Notes: generated by a model from the letters alone, not told the origin. A DNA stretch of 64,000 bases from Vulcaniibacterium tengchongense (GCF_003814555.1 NZ_RKQN01000001.1:558001-622000); one strand, 5' to 3'; shown: positions 19,334 through 31,088, numbered from the stretch's first letter. Numbers and translations are program-made.

Positions 19334-20239
19334 TTGCGACTTACTGGCAGCATCACCGCGCTGGCGACGCCGTTCGACGCGGCCGGCGAACTCGATCTGG
19401 ACGCCTGGCGGCGCCTGCTGGCGCTGCAGCTCGAGGGCGGCACCGAAGCCCTGGTCGTGGCCGGCTCCACCGGCGAAGCCGCGGCCCTGCTCGAACCCGA
19501 GTTCGACACCCTGCTGCGCAGCGCGGTGGAGTACGTCGCCGGGCGCGTGCCGGTGCTGGTCGGCACCGGCCTGTCGAACACCGCCAAGACGGTGGAGCTG
19601 ACCCGCCGCGCCGCCGCGCTCGGCGCCGACGCCGCGCTGGTGGTGACGCCGCCGTACGTGCGCCCGACCCAGGCCGGCCTGATCGCGCACTATCGCGCCA
19701 TCGCCGACGACGGCGCGCTGCCGCTCGTGCTCTACAACGTGCCGGGCCGCACCGGCTGCGACCTGCTGCCGGACACCGTGGCCGAGCTGTGCCGCCACCC
19801 GCGCATCGTCGGCATCAAGGAGGCGCGCAACGAACCGGAGCGGATCGCGGCCCTGGTGGCGCTGCGCGACGGCGACTTCGCGGTGCTCAGCGGCGACGAC
19901 CCGACCGCGTGCCGGGCGATGCTGGCCGGCGCCGACGGCGTGATCTCGGTGGCCTCGAACGTGCTGCCGCGCGCGTTCCGCCGCCTCGCCGACCTGGCGA
20001 GGGCCGGCGCGCGCGCGGAGGCCGAGGCCTGGGATGCGCGCATGCGCGTGGCCTACGATTTCCTCGGCATCGAGCCGAACCCGATCCCGGTGAAGGCGCT
20101 GCTGACCCGCCAGGGGATCGGCCATGGCTTGCGCCTGCCGCTGCTGCCGTTGTCGGCGGCCCATGCCGACACCGCCGCCTCGATCGCCGCATTGGCGAGC
20201 GAGCTCGAACACGCCTGCCGCGACGCGGTCGCGGCCTGA
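19334..20239 (+). CDS. dapA: 4-hydroxy-tetrahydrodipicolinate synthase DapA
   Basis: Condenses pyruvate with aspartate semialdehyde, the first committed step of lysine and diaminopimelate synthesis. It is a TIM-barrel class I aldolase: AGSTGEA (pyruvate site), the Tyr of [13 protein letters not shown] and the Schiff-base Lys of IVGIKEARN are all present. The length of about 300 is normal. The start is uncertain: the family begins at (M)[13 protein letters not shown], which corresponds to TTG codons at 19334 (used here) or 19322. The only upstream ATG, at 19250, adds 28 atypical residues. None of these starts has a clear Shine-Dalgarno sequence. bamC follows by 16 bases. Confidence 0.95.
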   Translation: MRLTGSITALATPFDAAGELDLDAWRRLLALQLEGGTEALVVAGSTGEAAALLEPEFDTLLRSAVEYVAGRVPVLVGTGLSNTAKTVELTRRAAALGADAALVVTPPYVRPTQAGLIAHYRAIADDGALPLVLYNVPGRTGCDLLPDTVAELCRHPRIVGIKEARNEPERIAALVALRDGDFAVLSGDDPTACRAMLAGADGVISVASNVLPRAFRRLADLARAGARAEAEAWDARMRVAYDFLGIEPNPIPVKALLTRQGIGHGLRLPLLPLSAAHADTAASIAALASELEHACRDAVAA

Positions 20240-20255
20240 CCCGCAGGAGAACCCC

Positions 20256-20756
20256 ATGCGTCATTCCGTTTCGCCGTTCCGCGCCGCCGTGACCGTTCTG
20301 CTGCTGGCCGGCGTCGTCGCCGGCAGCGGTTGCAGCTGGTTCCGCAAGGGCAACAAGCTCTACGCGGAAAGCCCGGAGATGCGTCCGCTGGAAGTGCCGC
20401 CGGACCTCGACCGGCCGACGACTTCCGGCGCGGTCGACGTGCCGGCGCCGCGTGCGGGCGCCCAAGGCGGCGCGGCTGCCGGCGCCGCCGGTTTCGCCGT
20501 CGCCGGCAGCCGCGAGGAGGTGTTCGCCAAGGTCGGCGAAGCGCTGGCGGCCGTGGAGGGCGCCACCGTCTCCAGCCGCGCCGAGGCGCTCGGCGTCTAC
20601 GACGTCAACTACCGGGGCAGCAACTTCCTGGTGCGCGTGAGCGCGACCGACGGCGGCGCGCAGGTGTCCGCGGTGGATCCGCGCGGCCAGCCGGCCGCGG
20701 GCGACGCGCCGAAGCAACTGATCGACGCGTTGCGCACCGCGCTGGGCGGACGCTGA
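20256..20756 (+). CDS. bamC: BamC-like outer-membrane lipoprotein (short form)
   Basis: A 166-residue predicted lipoprotein: hydrophobic signal (FRAAVTVLLLAGVVAGSGC) with Cys26 as the lipidation site, then the segment NKLYAESPEMRPLEVPPDL that resembles the unstructured N-terminal part of BamC, an Ala/Gly linker, and one helix-grip-like domain (SREEVFAKVGEALAAVEG...VYDVNYRGSNFLVRVS). BamC is an accessory subunit of the Bam machine that inserts outer-membrane proteins. E. coli BamC has about 344 residues and two grip domains, so this is a reduced form. Position directly after dapA, as in E. coli dapA-bamC, is the strongest argument. Call it BamC-like. Confidence 0.75.
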   Translation: MRHSVSPFRAAVTVLLLAGVVAGSGCSWFRKGNKLYAESPEMRPLEVPPDLDRPTTSGAVDVPAPRAGAQGGAAAGAAGFAVAGSREEVFAKVGEALAAVEGATVSSRAEALGVYDVNYRGSNFLVRVSATDGGAQVSAVDPRGQPAAGDAPKQLIDALRTALGGR

Positions 20757-20798
20757 GACGAGGCCCGTGCGCGGGGATTCCGCGCCCGGACGCGACGG

Positions 20799-20823
20799 AA
20801 CGGGCGCTTCGGCGCCCGTTTTC
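20799..20823 (+). terminator. Terminator after dapA-bamC
   Basis: A perfect 9-bp stem AACGGGCGC / GCGCCCGTT closed by a TTCG tetraloop (20808-20811), with TT following. The U-run is short but the UUCG-capped stem is very stable. It lies 42 bases past the bamC stop. Confidence 0.75.
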
Positions 20824-20830
20824 CGTTTCG

Positions 20831-21135
20831 GGGCGGGGCGTAGACGGCGGCGGCCGCAGCCTTCGCTTCGGGACGTGGCGCATCGCGGGCTCGTGCGCGG
20901 CCCACGTCGGCCGATCGCCGGCCGATCATCTGCATGTCCCGCACGCTGCGGCCGGCTGCCCGCGGCGCTGACGGTGATGCAATCCTGCACGCCGCGAGCG
21001 GGGCCATCCCGCGAAGCGCGGCCGTTCGGGCCTTGCCGTTCGGACGGGAAGAACGCCGCGTCCGGTCATGCCCGGCCGGGGCGGATGCCCAGGCGCGAGC
21101 GGAACCGCCGGCGCCCCAGCCGCCGGCAGGCGCCG
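20831..21135. other. Gene-poor interval between bamC and fdxA (convergent)
   Basis: About 305 bases between two convergent genes. Composition is GC-rich with no conserved open frame, no T-rich terminator for fdxA and no repeated element that I can recognise. Confidence 0.35.
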
Positions 21136-21459
21136 TCAGCGCTCGAGCAGGTCGAGCTTGCCCGGCTTGCCTTCCCATTCCTTGGCGTCGGGCAGGGGAT
21201 CCTTGCGCGCGGTGATCACCGGCCATGCTTTCGCCAGCTCGGCATTGAGCGCGACGAACGCTTCCTGCCCGGCCGGCACGTCGTCCTCGGGATAGATCGC
21301 GTTGATCGGGCACTCCGGCTCGCACAGCGTGCAGTCGATGCACTCGTCCGGGTCGATCACCAGGAAGTTCGGGCCTTCGTGGAAACAGTCGACCGGGCAC
21401 ACCTCGACGCAGTCGGTGTACTTGCACTTGATGCAGTTCTCGGTGACGACGAAGGGCAT
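21136..21459 (-). CDS. fdxA: 7Fe-8S ferredoxin FdxA
   Basis: A 107-residue cytoplasmic ferredoxin of the Azotobacter FdI type, carrying one 3Fe-4S and one 4Fe-4S cluster for low-potential electron transfer. Cys9, Cys12, Cys17, Cys21 and Cys25 lie in [19 protein letters not shown], and Cys40, Cys43, Cys46 and Cys50 in [14 protein letters not shown], the spacing of this family. The C-terminal tail ([24 protein letters not shown]...) is also typical. I chose the ATG at 21459 (MPFVVTENC); the frame stays open to 21531, but that part is not conserved. Redox partners are unknown. Confidence 0.96.
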   Translation of the reverse strand: MPFVVTENCIKCKYTDCVEVCPVDCFHEGPNFLVIDPDECIDCTLCEPECPINAIYPEDDVPAGQEAFVALNAELAKAWPVITARKDPLPDAKEWEGKPGKLDLLER

Positions 21460-21554
21460 GGGCGATGATCCGTGGTGAAGACGCGGCGGCGCCGCGCGGC
21501 AAGTGTAGCCACTCGCGGCCGCGCGCCCCAATGCGGCGCGCGGCCGCCAATGCA

Positions 21555-21584
21555 GAAGGCCCGCGCATCGCTGCGCGGGCCTTC
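21555..21584 (-). terminator. Hairpin downstream of tRNA-Glu
   Basis: A perfect 13-bp stem GAAGGCCCGCGCA / TGCGCGGGCCTTC with a 4-base loop (21568-21571), 47 bases past the 3' end of tRNA-Glu. There is no T-run on either side, so it may work with other factors or be an RNA 3' end processing/stability element. Confidence 0.5.
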
Positions 21585-21630
21585 GGTTGGGTCGGGCCGC
21601 GGTGCGGACCGTGCGAGCGACTCGCGAGTA

Positions 21631-21706
21631 TGGCGCTCCCTACGGGATTCGAACCCGTGTTTTAGCCTTGAGAGGGCCACGTCCTAGGCCTCTAGACGAA
21701 GGGAGC
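21631..21706 (-). tRNA. tRNA-Glu (anticodon CTC)
   Basis: 76 bases including encoded CCA. Acceptor GCTCCCT/AGGGAGC; D arm GTC...GAC; anticodon stem TGGCC/GGCTA with loop CTCTCAA giving CTC (reads GAG only); T arm ACGGG-TTCGAAT-CCCGT. E. coli decodes both Glu codons with a TTC tRNA alone, so this is an additional GAG-specific tRNA, which suits a GC-rich genome. It diverges from pcnB. Confidence 0.96.
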
Positions 21707-21824
21707 GGTGAAGCGTTTGAACCCCGCGCCGGCTCTCAACGCGACGCGGCTTGCTAGTATATGTGGCCTCCCATGGCCTCGGCAATGGGCTCCTTCCCTT
21801 CAGGAACGCGGCCACGCCCGCTCG

Positions 21825-23177
21825 ATGCAAGCCCAGACCCCCAGTTCCCCCCTGTCCGCCTCGCTGCGGATCATCCCGCGCGACCAGCACACCGTCTCGC
21901 GCCGCGACATCAGCCCCAATGCGCTGCGGGTGCTCTACCGCCTGCGCGAGAACGGCTTCGGCGCCTATCTGGTCGGCGGCGCGGTGCGCGACCTGCTGAT
22001 CGGCGGCCACCCGAAGGATTTCGACGTCGCCACCGACGCCACGCCGGAGCAGGTCAAGGCGCTGTTCCGCAACTGCCGCCTGATCGGCCGCCGCTTCCGC
22101 CTGGCCCACGTGGTGTACGGCCGCGAGATCATCGAGGTCGCCACGTTCCGCGCCAACCGCGACGACGGCAGCGGCGAGCGCGAGATCCACGACGGCGGCC
22201 TGCTGCTGCGCGACAACGTCTACGGCACGATCGAGGAGGACGCGGTGCGCCGCGACTTCACCGCCAACGCGCTGTACTACGCGATCGAGGACTTCTCGGT
22301 GCGCGACTACGTCGGCGGCTTCGAGGACGTGCAGAACCGGGTGCTGCGCCTGATCGGCGACCCGGAGACGCGCTACCGCGAAGACCCGGTGCGGATGCTG
22401 CGCGCGGTACGGCTGGCGGCGAAGCTCGGCTTCACCATCGAGCCTTCGACCGCGGCGCCGATCCCGCACCTGGCCAAGCTGCTGGCCGAGGCGGCGCCGG
22501 CGCGGCTGTTCGAGGAGTGCCTGAAGCTGTTCCTGTCCGGCCATGCCGAGCAGAGCTTCCTCGGCCTCGAGCGGCATGGCCTGCTGCCGGTGCTGTTGCC
22601 GGAGTCCGCCGCGGCGCTCGCCGCCAACCGCAGCGGCGCGCTGCGGCGCATGCTGCTGCAGGGGCTGCGCAACACCGACGCGCGCGTGGCCGCGGACGAG
22701 CCGGTGTCGCCCTCGTTCCTGTTCGCGCTGCTGCTGTGGCCGGCCTACTGCCGCAGCCTGATCGCGCTGCAGAACCAGGGCGTGCACGCCGCCGAGGCGC
22801 AGCGCCGCGCCGCCGACCGGGTCACCGTGCACCAGCTCGAGACCATCGCCCTGCCGCGCCGCTTCTCGCTGCCGATGCAGGAAATCTGGCTGCTGCAGCC
22901 GCGCTTCGCCCAGCGCCAGCGCAAGCGCGTGTTCCGCCTGCTCGCGCATCCGCGCTTCCGCGCCGCCTTCGACTTCCTCGCCCTGCGCCTGGTCGCGTCG
23001 GAGGAGCATGCCGCCGACGTGGCGTTCTGGCGCGAGGCGCAGGAGAAGCCGGGCGAGACGCTGGCGGCGCAGCTGGACGCGCAACAACAGCGCAGCGACG
23101 ACGGCGGCGAGGAGGGCGAGGCGCCGCGCAAGCGCCGGCGCCGCCGGCGCAAGCCGGCCGCCGCCCAGGGCGAATGA
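21825..23177 (+). CDS. pcnB: Poly(A) polymerase PcnB
   Basis: A 450-residue class II nucleotidyltransferase that adds A tails to RNA 3' ends and so promotes decay. The catalytic region has YLVGGAVRDLLIGGHPKDFDVATDA (GG and DxD), followed by RRFRLAHV, RRDFTANAL and RYREDPVRMLRAVRLAAKLGF. The C terminus is basic ([17 protein letters not shown]), as in PcnB and unlike CCA-adding enzymes, and suits RNA binding. I chose the ATG at 21825; the frame is open to 21708 but that overlaps the tRNA-Glu promoter region. The stop overlaps the folK start (ATGA), as in E. coli pcnB-folK. Confidence 0.96.
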   Translation: MQAQTPSSPLSASLRIIPRDQHTVSRRDISPNALRVLYRLRENGFGAYLVGGAVRDLLIGGHPKDFDVATDATPEQVKALFRNCRLIGRRFRLAHVVYGREIIEVATFRANRDDGSGEREIHDGGLLLRDNVYGTIEEDAVRRDFTANALYYAIEDFSVRDYVGGFEDVQNRVLRLIGDPETRYREDPVRMLRAVRLAAKLGFTIEPSTAAPIPHLAKLLAEAAPARLFEECLKLFLSGHAEQSFLGLERHGLLPVLLPESAAALAANRSGALRRMLLQGLRNTDARVAADEPVSPSFLFALLLWPAYCRSLIALQNQGVHAAEAQRRAADRVTVHQLETIALPRRFSLPMQEIWLLQPRFAQRQRKRVFRLLAHPRFRAAFDFLALRLVASEEHAADVAFWREAQEKPGETLAAQLDAQQQRSDDGGEEGEAPRKRRRRRRKPAAAQGE

Positions 23178-23692
23178 GCGCGATCGCCTACGTCGGCCTG
23201 GGCAGCAACCTCGGCGACAGCGCCACGATCCTGCGCGGCGCGTTCGCGGCGCTCGCCGCGCTCGAGCGCACCCGCCTGGTGCGCGCCTCCGGCCTGTACC
23301 GCACGCCGGCCTGGGGCCTGACCGCGCAGCCGGACTTCCTCAACGCCGCGGCGATGCTGGAAACGGAACTGGCGCCGCCGGTGCTGCTGCAGGCGTTGCT
23401 GGCGATCGAACGCGGGGCCGGGCGCGTGCGCCGTGCCGACGGGGGCGACCGCTGGGGCCCGCGCACGCTCGACCTCGACCTGCTGCTGTACGGCCAGGCA
23501 CGCATCGACGAGCCCGGGTTGCGCGTGCCGCATCCGCATCTGCACGAGCGCGCGTTCGCGCTGGTGCCGTTGCTGGAGATCGCGCCCGACGTCGTCATTC
23601 CCGGGGTCGGCCCCGGCCGCGGCGCGCTGGCGAGGATGGAAACCGCCGACGTGCAGGCGGTAACGTATGCCGCTCCCCCCGCCGACGCCTGA
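23174..23692 (+). CDS. folK: HPPK, 2-amino-4-hydroxy-6-hydroxymethyldihydropteridine pyrophosphokinase
   Basis: A 172-residue folate-synthesis enzyme that transfers pyrophosphate from ATP to the pterin. The N terminus [12 protein letters not shown] is the family start. The metal/ATP loop [17 protein letters not shown] carries the two catalytic Asp, and [22 protein letters not shown] is the signature region. Its ATG shares four bases with the pcnB stop, so translation is coupled. It precedes panB by 37 bases. The open frame in which it lies continues backward through pcnB, but only this part is coding. Confidence 0.96.
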   Translation: MSAIAYVGLGSNLGDSATILRGAFAALAALERTRLVRASGLYRTPAWGLTAQPDFLNAAAMLETELAPPVLLQALLAIERGAGRVRRADGGDRWGPRTLDLDLLLYGQARIDEPGLRVPHPHLHERAFALVPLLEIAPDVVIPGVGPGRGALARMETADVQAVTYAAPPADA

Positions 23693-23729
23693 CGCCGCCG
23701 TACCGCGTCCGAGGCGCATCCGAGGTCCC

Positions 23730-24548
<819 letters not shown>

Positions 24549-24573
24549 GCGAGTCGCCAACACACACCATCCC

Positions 24574-25425
24574 ATGCTCGAAACGATCACCGACCTCTCC
24601 GCGCTGCGCGCGCGCATCGACGGCTGGAGGCGCGCCGGCCTGCGCGTCGGCTTCGTGCCGACCATGGGCAATCTGCACGACGGGCACTACTCGCTGGTGC
24701 GGCTGGCGCGCGAGCGCGCCGATCGCGTGGTCGCCAGCGTGTTCGTCAATCCGACCCAGTTCGGCCCGAACGAGGACTTCGCCCGGTATCCGCGCACGCC
24801 CGAGGCCGACGCGCGCGGCCTGGACGCGGCCGGCTGCGACCTGCTGTGGCTGCCGTCGGTGGAGACGATGTATCCGTACGGCGTCGAGTCCACGGTGCGC
24901 GTGCGCGTTCCGGGGGTGACCGAGGTGCTCGAGGGCGCGCACCGGCCCGGCCATTTCGACGGCGTCGCCACCGTGGTCGCGCGCCTGCTCAACCAGGTGC
25001 GGCCGGACGTGGCGGTGTTCGGGCGCAAGGACTACCAGCAGCTGGCGGTGGTGCGCTACCTGGTGCGCGACCTGGCGTTCCCGGTCGAGCTGCTCGGGGC
25101 GCAGATCGTGCGCGAGGCCGACGGCCTGGCGATGAGCTCGCGCAACCAGTACCTCTCGGCCGAGGAGCGCCCGCGCGCGGCCGAGATCCACCGCTGCCTG
25201 CAGGCGATGCGCGAGGCGGTGCTGGCGGGCGCGCCGCGCGCGCAGGTCGAGGACGAGGCGCTGCGGCGCCTGGCCGCGGCGGGGTTCGAGCCCGACTACG
25301 CGGTGGTGCGCCGCGACGATCTCACCGAGCCCGCCGACGGCGAGCCGGGCGCGCGCGTGGCGCTCGTCGCCGCGCGGCTCGGCCGCACCCGGCTGATCGA
25401 CAACCTCGAGTTCGCGGTGGGCTGA
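24574..25425 (+). CDS. panC: Pantothenate synthetase PanC
   Basis: A 283-residue ligase joining pantoate and beta-alanine with ATP. The nucleotidyl-transfer HIGH-like motif lies in [15 protein letters not shown], the flexible gate region in [18 protein letters not shown], and the KMSKS-like MSSRNQYLS after [21 protein letters not shown] is also diagnostic. The start at 24574 (MLETITDL) is 25 bases after panB; the upstream ATG at 24526 overlaps panB and adds unconserved residues. The length fits the family (280-285). Confidence 0.97.
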   Translation: MLETITDLSALRARIDGWRRAGLRVGFVPTMGNLHDGHYSLVRLARERADRVVASVFVNPTQFGPNEDFARYPRTPEADARGLDAAGCDLLWLPSVETMYPYGVESTVRVRVPGVTEVLEGAHRPGHFDGVATVVARLLNQVRPDVAVFGRKDYQQLAVVRYLVRDLAFPVELLGAQIVREADGLAMSSRNQYLSAEERPRAAEIHRCLQAMREAVLAGAPRAQVEDEALRRLAAAGFEPDYAVVRRDDLTEPADGEPGARVALVAARLGRTRLIDNLEFAVG

Positions 25426-25599
25426 ACCGACGCCAGGGGCCGCCGTCACCGCCACCGCAGGACGGCCGATGGGAGCGGTTCCACGGCATTGATACCGCGC
25501 CAGGCGCCCCAATCCACGCCATACCCGCCCATGTTGCGCCGCGCCATGCGCTGCTAGACTTGCACGACTCGCAGCCCGCCGCGCGGCCGGAGCCTCCCC

Positions 25600-25980
25600 A
25601 TGCAACTGAACGTCCTCAAGGCCAAGATCCATCGCGCCACCGTGACCCATGCCGAGCTGCACTACGAGGGCTCGTGCGCGATCGACGGGCGCCTGCTCGA
25701 CATCTCCGGCATCCGCGAGTACGAGCAGATCCACATCTACAACGTCAACAACGGCGCCCGCTTCGTCACCTATGCGATCCGCGGCGAGGAAGGCAGCGGC
25801 GTGATCTCGGTCAACGGCGCCGCCGCGCACTGCGCGCAGCCGGGCGACCTGGTGATCATCTGCGCCTACGGCGTGTGCGACGAGGCCGAGGCGGCCAAGC
25901 ACAAGCCGACCCTGGTCTACGTGGACCGCCACAACGCGCTGACCCATACCAACCGTTCGATGCCGGCCCAGGCCGCCTGA
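25600..25980 (+). CDS. panD: Aspartate 1-decarboxylase PanD
   Basis: A 126-residue proenzyme that makes beta-alanine for PanC. It cleaves itself between Gly24 and Ser25 (YEGSCAID) to create the pyruvoyl cofactor, and Lys9, Tyr22, Arg54 and Tyr58-type residues are present ([26 protein letters not shown]). It lies 174 bases after panC; a possible -10 TAGACT at 25553-25558 suggests it can also be expressed on its own. pgi follows after 8 bases. Confidence 0.98.
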   Translation: MQLNVLKAKIHRATVTHAELHYEGSCAIDGRLLDISGIREYEQIHIYNVNNGARFVTYAIRGEEGSGVISVNGAAAHCAQPGDLVIICAYGVCDEAEAAKHKPTLVYVDRHNALTHTNRSMPAQAA

Positions 25981-25988
25981 ACCGACCG

Positions 25989-27500
25989 ATGAGCCCCGAC
26001 GCCCGTCTGAGCACGATCCGCGCCCAGGCCGGGCGCCTCGCCGACACCTCCCTGCAGGCGCTGCTCGCCGCCGATCCGGCGCGGGCGCGGGATTTCGCCC
26101 TGCAGGTCGGGCCGATCTACGCCAACTTCGCCCGCCAGCGCTACGACCGCGAGGCGCTGGCGGCGCTGTTCGCGCTGGCCGAACGGGCCGGCGCCCACGA
26201 GCGCCTGCGCGCGCTGTTCGACGGCGAGAAGATCAACCTGACCGAGGGGCGCTCGGTGCTGCACACCGCGCTGCGCAGCGACCTGTCGGCCGCGCCGGTC
26301 GCGCGCGAAGCGCACGCGCAGGCGCTGCAGGCGCGCACGCGGATGCGCGCGCTGGCGGGCGCGCTGACGGCGAGCGACATCACCGACGTCGTGAGCGTGG
26401 GCATCGGCGGTTCCGACCTCGGCCCGCGCCTGGCAGTGGACGCGCTGCGCGCGCCGCAGCCGGGCCGGCTGCGCGTGCATTTCCTGTCGAACGTCGACGG
26501 CCACGCCGCGCAGCGGGTGCTCGCCGGGCTGGATCCGCGCCGCACCGCCGCGGTGCTGATCTCGAAGACCTTCGGCACCCAGGAGACGCTGCTCAACGGC
26601 GCGATCCTGCGCGACTGGCTGGGCGGCACCGAGCGCCTGTACGCGGTTTCGGCCAACGTGCAGCGCGCGGCGGAGAGCTTCGCGATCCCGCCCGAGCGCA
26701 TCCTGCCGATGTGGGACTGGGTCGGCGGCCGCTACTCGCTGTGGTCGGCGGTCGGCTTCCCGGTCGCGCTGGCGCTCGGCATGGACGCGTTCGAGGCGAT
26801 GCTGGCCGGCGCGGCGGAGATGGACGCGCACGTGCTGCGCACGCCGCTGCCGCAGAACCTCGCCGCCTGGCATGCGTTGACCGCGGTCTGGAACCGCAAC
26901 GGCCTCGGCTACGCCACCCAGGCCGTGCACGCCTACGACGAGCGCCTGAAGCTGCTGTCGAACTACCTGCAGCAGCTGGTGATGGAAAGCCTGGGCAAGT
27001 CGGTGCGCACCGACGGCACGCCGGTCGACGTCGAGACCGTGCCGGTGTGGTGGGGCGGCGCCGGCACCGATACCCAGCACAGCTTCTTCCAGGCGCTGCA
27101 CCAGGGCACTTCGATCGTGCCGTCCGACTTCATCGGCGTGGTTCGCAACGATTCGCCCTACGTCGACAACCACCGCGCGCTGCATGCCAACCTGCTGGCG
27201 CAGACCGAGGCCTTCGCCCACGGCCAGGCCAGCGACGACCCGCACCGCGCCTACGCCGGCAACCGCCCGAGCACCACGATCCTGCTCGACGCCCTGACCC
27301 CGCGCTCGTTCGGTGCGCTGCTGGCGCTGTACGAGCACAGCGTCTACCTGCAGTCGGTGGTCTGGGGCATCAACGCCTTCGACCAGTTCGGGGTCGAGCT
27401 CGGCAAGCAGGTCGCCAACCGCCTGCTGCCGGCGCTGGCGGGGCAGGCCGAGGCGGACGATCCGGTCACGCGCGAGCTGCTGCTGCGTTTGCGCGGGTAG
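25989..27500 (+). CDS. pgi: Glucose-6-phosphate isomerase
   Basis: A 503-residue glycolytic isomerase, shorter than the 549-residue E. coli enzyme but within the range of the xanthomonad type. Signature 1 is in [16 protein letters not shown], the sugar-phosphate site in [11 protein letters not shown], then [15 protein letters not shown], the catalytic Glu in [11 protein letters not shown], the catalytic His in [15 protein letters not shown] and the catalytic Lys in [13 protein letters not shown]. It starts 8 bases after panD and is probably co-transcribed. The frame is open far upstream through panC/panD, but that is a shadow. Confidence 0.97.
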   Translation: MSPDARLSTIRAQAGRLADTSLQALLAADPARARDFALQVGPIYANFARQRYDREALAALFALAERAGAHERLRALFDGEKINLTEGRSVLHTALRSDLSAAPVAREAHAQALQARTRMRALAGALTASDITDVVSVGIGGSDLGPRLAVDALRAPQPGRLRVHFLSNVDGHAAQRVLAGLDPRRTAAVLISKTFGTQETLLNGAILRDWLGGTERLYAVSANVQRAAESFAIPPERILPMWDWVGGRYSLWSAVGFPVALALGMDAFEAMLAGAAEMDAHVLRTPLPQNLAAWHALTAVWNRNGLGYATQAVHAYDERLKLLSNYLQQLVMESLGKSVRTDGTPVDVETVPVWWGGAGTDTQHSFFQALHQGTSIVPSDFIGVVRNDSPYVDNHRALHANLLAQTEAFAHGQASDDPHRAYAGNRPSTTILLDALTPRSFGALLALYEHSVYLQSVVWGINAFDQFGVELGKQVANRLLPALAGQAEADDPVTRELLLRLRG

Positions 27501-28004
27501 TCCCGTTCCGCCGCGACGGTCTTGCGAGGTTCGGCGCGGAAAGCGGCCGGGTGCGGTACGCGGTCGAGCGGCCGTGCCGCCGTTCGGGTGTGCTGCCCCC
27601 GGGGTGAGTGAGCGCCTGTCGCGTCGGCGGCTGCGATTGCCGGGGCATGCCACTGCCTGCGCAGCGGCGGGGCCCGTTCTCGGCCCGCGCTCGGCCTGAC
27701 GGCGGCATCGCTCTTCCCTCGGTCGGGCATCCTGCTCCCGACTCGGGCGCCGGCCATCCGTGGCCGGCTTGCCGCGATGCCGCCGCCCGTCCGGCCGCTC
27801 GGATGGGGCGCCGCCGGTCGGGAGAAGCGCGAAGCGGGATTCCGGACAGCGTGCGTGGAGGCGGAGCCGAGCCGCCGGTTTGCCTGCAGGGGCGAAGGCG
27901 CGGATAGCCGGCCGCGGTGGCGCGGCCGGGCAGTCCGAGTGTTCGGGAATGGCGAACGGTAAGCTGGTGCGGACGCGCCTCGAGCTAGGCAAAGCCGCGA
28001 TAGA
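27501..28004. other. Gene-poor interval between pgi and queG (convergent)
   Basis: 504 bases between two convergent genes. Several short open frames occur, all Arg/Ala/Gly/Pro-rich, overlapping on both strands and without ribosome binding sites or known motifs. I see no tRNA, no T-tailed terminator and no clear repeat. It could be decayed sequence or hold an unrecognised small RNA. Confidence 0.35.
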
Positions 28005-29081
28005 TCACCCGGCCCCGTGCCGCCGCAGCGCCCACTCGACGTGCTCGCGTACCAGCGGCGAAGGATGTGCGGCGCGCGAACGCAGCGCGGCGACCACCTC
28101 CGGCGTGCTCGGCGCGTTGCCCAGGGCGACGGCGATGTTGCGCAACCAGCGCTCGTAGCCGCTGCGGCGGATCGCCGAACCCTCGGTGCGCTGCAGGAAC
28201 TCCTCCTCGCTCCAGGCGAACAGCTGCGCCAGCGACGCCCTGTCGAGGTCGTTGCGGGCGCGGAAATCCGGCTCGTCGGTGCGTTGGGCGAATTTGTTCC
28301 AGGGGCAGACCAGCTGGCAATCGTCGCAGCCGAAGATGCGGTTGCCGATCGGCGCGCGCAGCTCTTCCGGGATCGGCCCTGCGTGCTCGATGGTGAGGTA
28401 GGCGATGCAGCGGCGCGCGTCGAGCCGGTACGGCGCGACGATGGCCCGGGTCGGGCAGACATCGATGCAGCGGCGGCAGGTGCCGCAGTGCGCGGTCGCC
28501 GGCGCGTCCACCGGCAGCGGCAGGTCGACGTAGATCTCGCCGAGGAAGAAGAACGAGCCGCCGTCCCGGTCGATCAGGCAGGTGTTCTTGCCGATCCAGC
28601 CCAGCCCGGCGTTGCGCGCCAGCGCGCGCTCCAGCACCGGCGCCGAATCGACGAACACGCGGTGGCCGAACGGGCCGACCTCCTCGGCGATGCGGTCCGC
28701 CAGCCGCTGCAGGCGCTGGCGCATCAGCTTGTGGTAGTCGCGGCCGAGCGCGTAGCGGGCGACGTAGGCGCGCTCGCCGTCTTCCAGCGTGGCCCAGGCC
28801 TCGTCGGCGTCGCGGCCGTAGTCGAGGCCGACCGAGATCACCCGGATCGTGCCCGGATGCAGCGCCTGCGGACGCGCGCGCAGGTCGCCGTGGCGCGCCA
28901 TCCATTCCATCGAGCCGTACAGCCCCTGCGCCAGCCAGTCGCGCAGGTGCGCCTCGTCCTCGCCCAGTTCGACGCCGGCGATGCCGCAGCGCTGGAAGCC
29001 GAACTCGGCGGCGAGCGCGCGGATGCGCCGCGCCAGGGCGGCGTGGTCGGGAGTCGGGGCGGAAGCGGCGGCGGGGTTCAC
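28005..29081 (-). CDS. queG: Epoxyqueuosine reductase QueG
   Basis: A 358-residue cobalamin- and iron-sulfur-dependent enzyme that performs the last step of queuosine formation in tRNA. The N-terminal cobalamin-binding domain contains GSMEWM (start of the family block), FVDSAPVLERALA and GWIGKNTCLID. Two 4Fe-4S motifs follow: CGTCRRCIDVCPTRAI and the second with CDDCQLVCPWN. The C terminus has the HEAT-like RRSGYERWLRNIAVALGNA segment. It diverges from nnr with only 25 bases between start codons, the same arrangement as in E. coli, so the two promoters must overlap each other's genes. Confidence 0.97.
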   Translation of the reverse strand: MNPAAASAPTPDHAALARRIRALAAEFGFQRCGIAGVELGEDEAHLRDWLAQGLYGSMEWMARHGDLRARPQALHPGTIRVISVGLDYGRDADEAWATLEDGERAYVARYALGRDYHKLMRQRLQRLADRIAEEVGPFGHRVFVDSAPVLERALARNAGLGWIGKNTCLIDRDGGSFFFLGEIYVDLPLPVDAPATAHCGTCRRCIDVCPTRAIVAPYRLDARRCIAYLTIEHAGPIPEELRAPIGNRIFGCDDCQLVCPWNKFAQRTDEPDFRARNDLDRASLAQLFAWSEEEFLQRTEGSAIRRSGYERWLRNIAVALGNAPSTPEVVAALRSRAAHPSPLVREHVEWALRRHGAG

Positions 29082-29092
29082 GAGGCCTCAAG

Positions 29093-29100
29093 TATAGAAT
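29093..29100 (+). promoter_or_regulatory. -10 element of nnr, predicted leaderless
   Basis: TATAGAAT contains two overlapping -10-like hexamers, TATAGA (29093-29098) and TAGAAT (29095-29100). The nnr ATG is at 29107, 6-8 bases later, so the transcript would start at the start codon. No clear -35 is visible, as that position lies inside the queG coding region. Confidence 0.45.
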
Positions 29101-29106
29101 CCGCCC

Positions 29107-30605
<1,499 letters not shown>

Positions 30606-30609
<4 letters not shown>

Positions 30610-31088
30610 ACCCCCGCACCTTGCATCTGCGCGATGCCGACGCGACCGACGCGCTCGGCGCCGCGCTCGCACGCACCCGGCCGCCCCGCGCCGTGGTGCA
30701 CCTGCGCGGCGATCTCGGCGCAGGCAAGTCGACCCTGGCGCGCGCGTTGCTGCGGGCGCTGGGCGTGCGCGGCGCGATCCGCAGCCCGACCTACACGTTG
30801 GTCGAGCGCTATCCGCTCGGCGACGGCGGCGAGGCCTGGCACCTGGACCTGTACCGGATCGCCGATCCCGGCGAGCTGGAATTCCTCGGCCTGGACGGCG
30901 ACGAAGCGCGGCTGTGGCTGGTCGAGTGGCCCGAGCGCGGCGCCGGCCTGCTGCCCGCGCCGGACCTGCGGATCGAGTTGGCGATCGACGGCGCCGGTCG
31001 CAGCGCCGTGCTGCAGCCGGCTACGGCCACGGGCCGGGCCTGGCTCGAGCGGCTGGGGGAGACCCGGGAAGTTGCGGCCGATTCCTGA
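30606..31088 (+). CDS. tsaE: tRNA t6A synthesis ATPase TsaE
   Basis: A 160-residue ATPase needed with TsaB, TsaC and TsaD to make threonylcarbamoyladenosine at position 37 of ANN-decoding tRNAs. Walker A is GDLGAGKSTLARALLRALG, the switch region RSPTYTLVERYPL, and the Walker B-like HLDLYRI with LEFLGLD and VEWPERG are conserved. The ATG overlaps the nnr stop, so the proteins are translationally coupled. Gene order nnr-tsaE-amidase-mutL is shared with E. coli. Confidence 0.96.
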
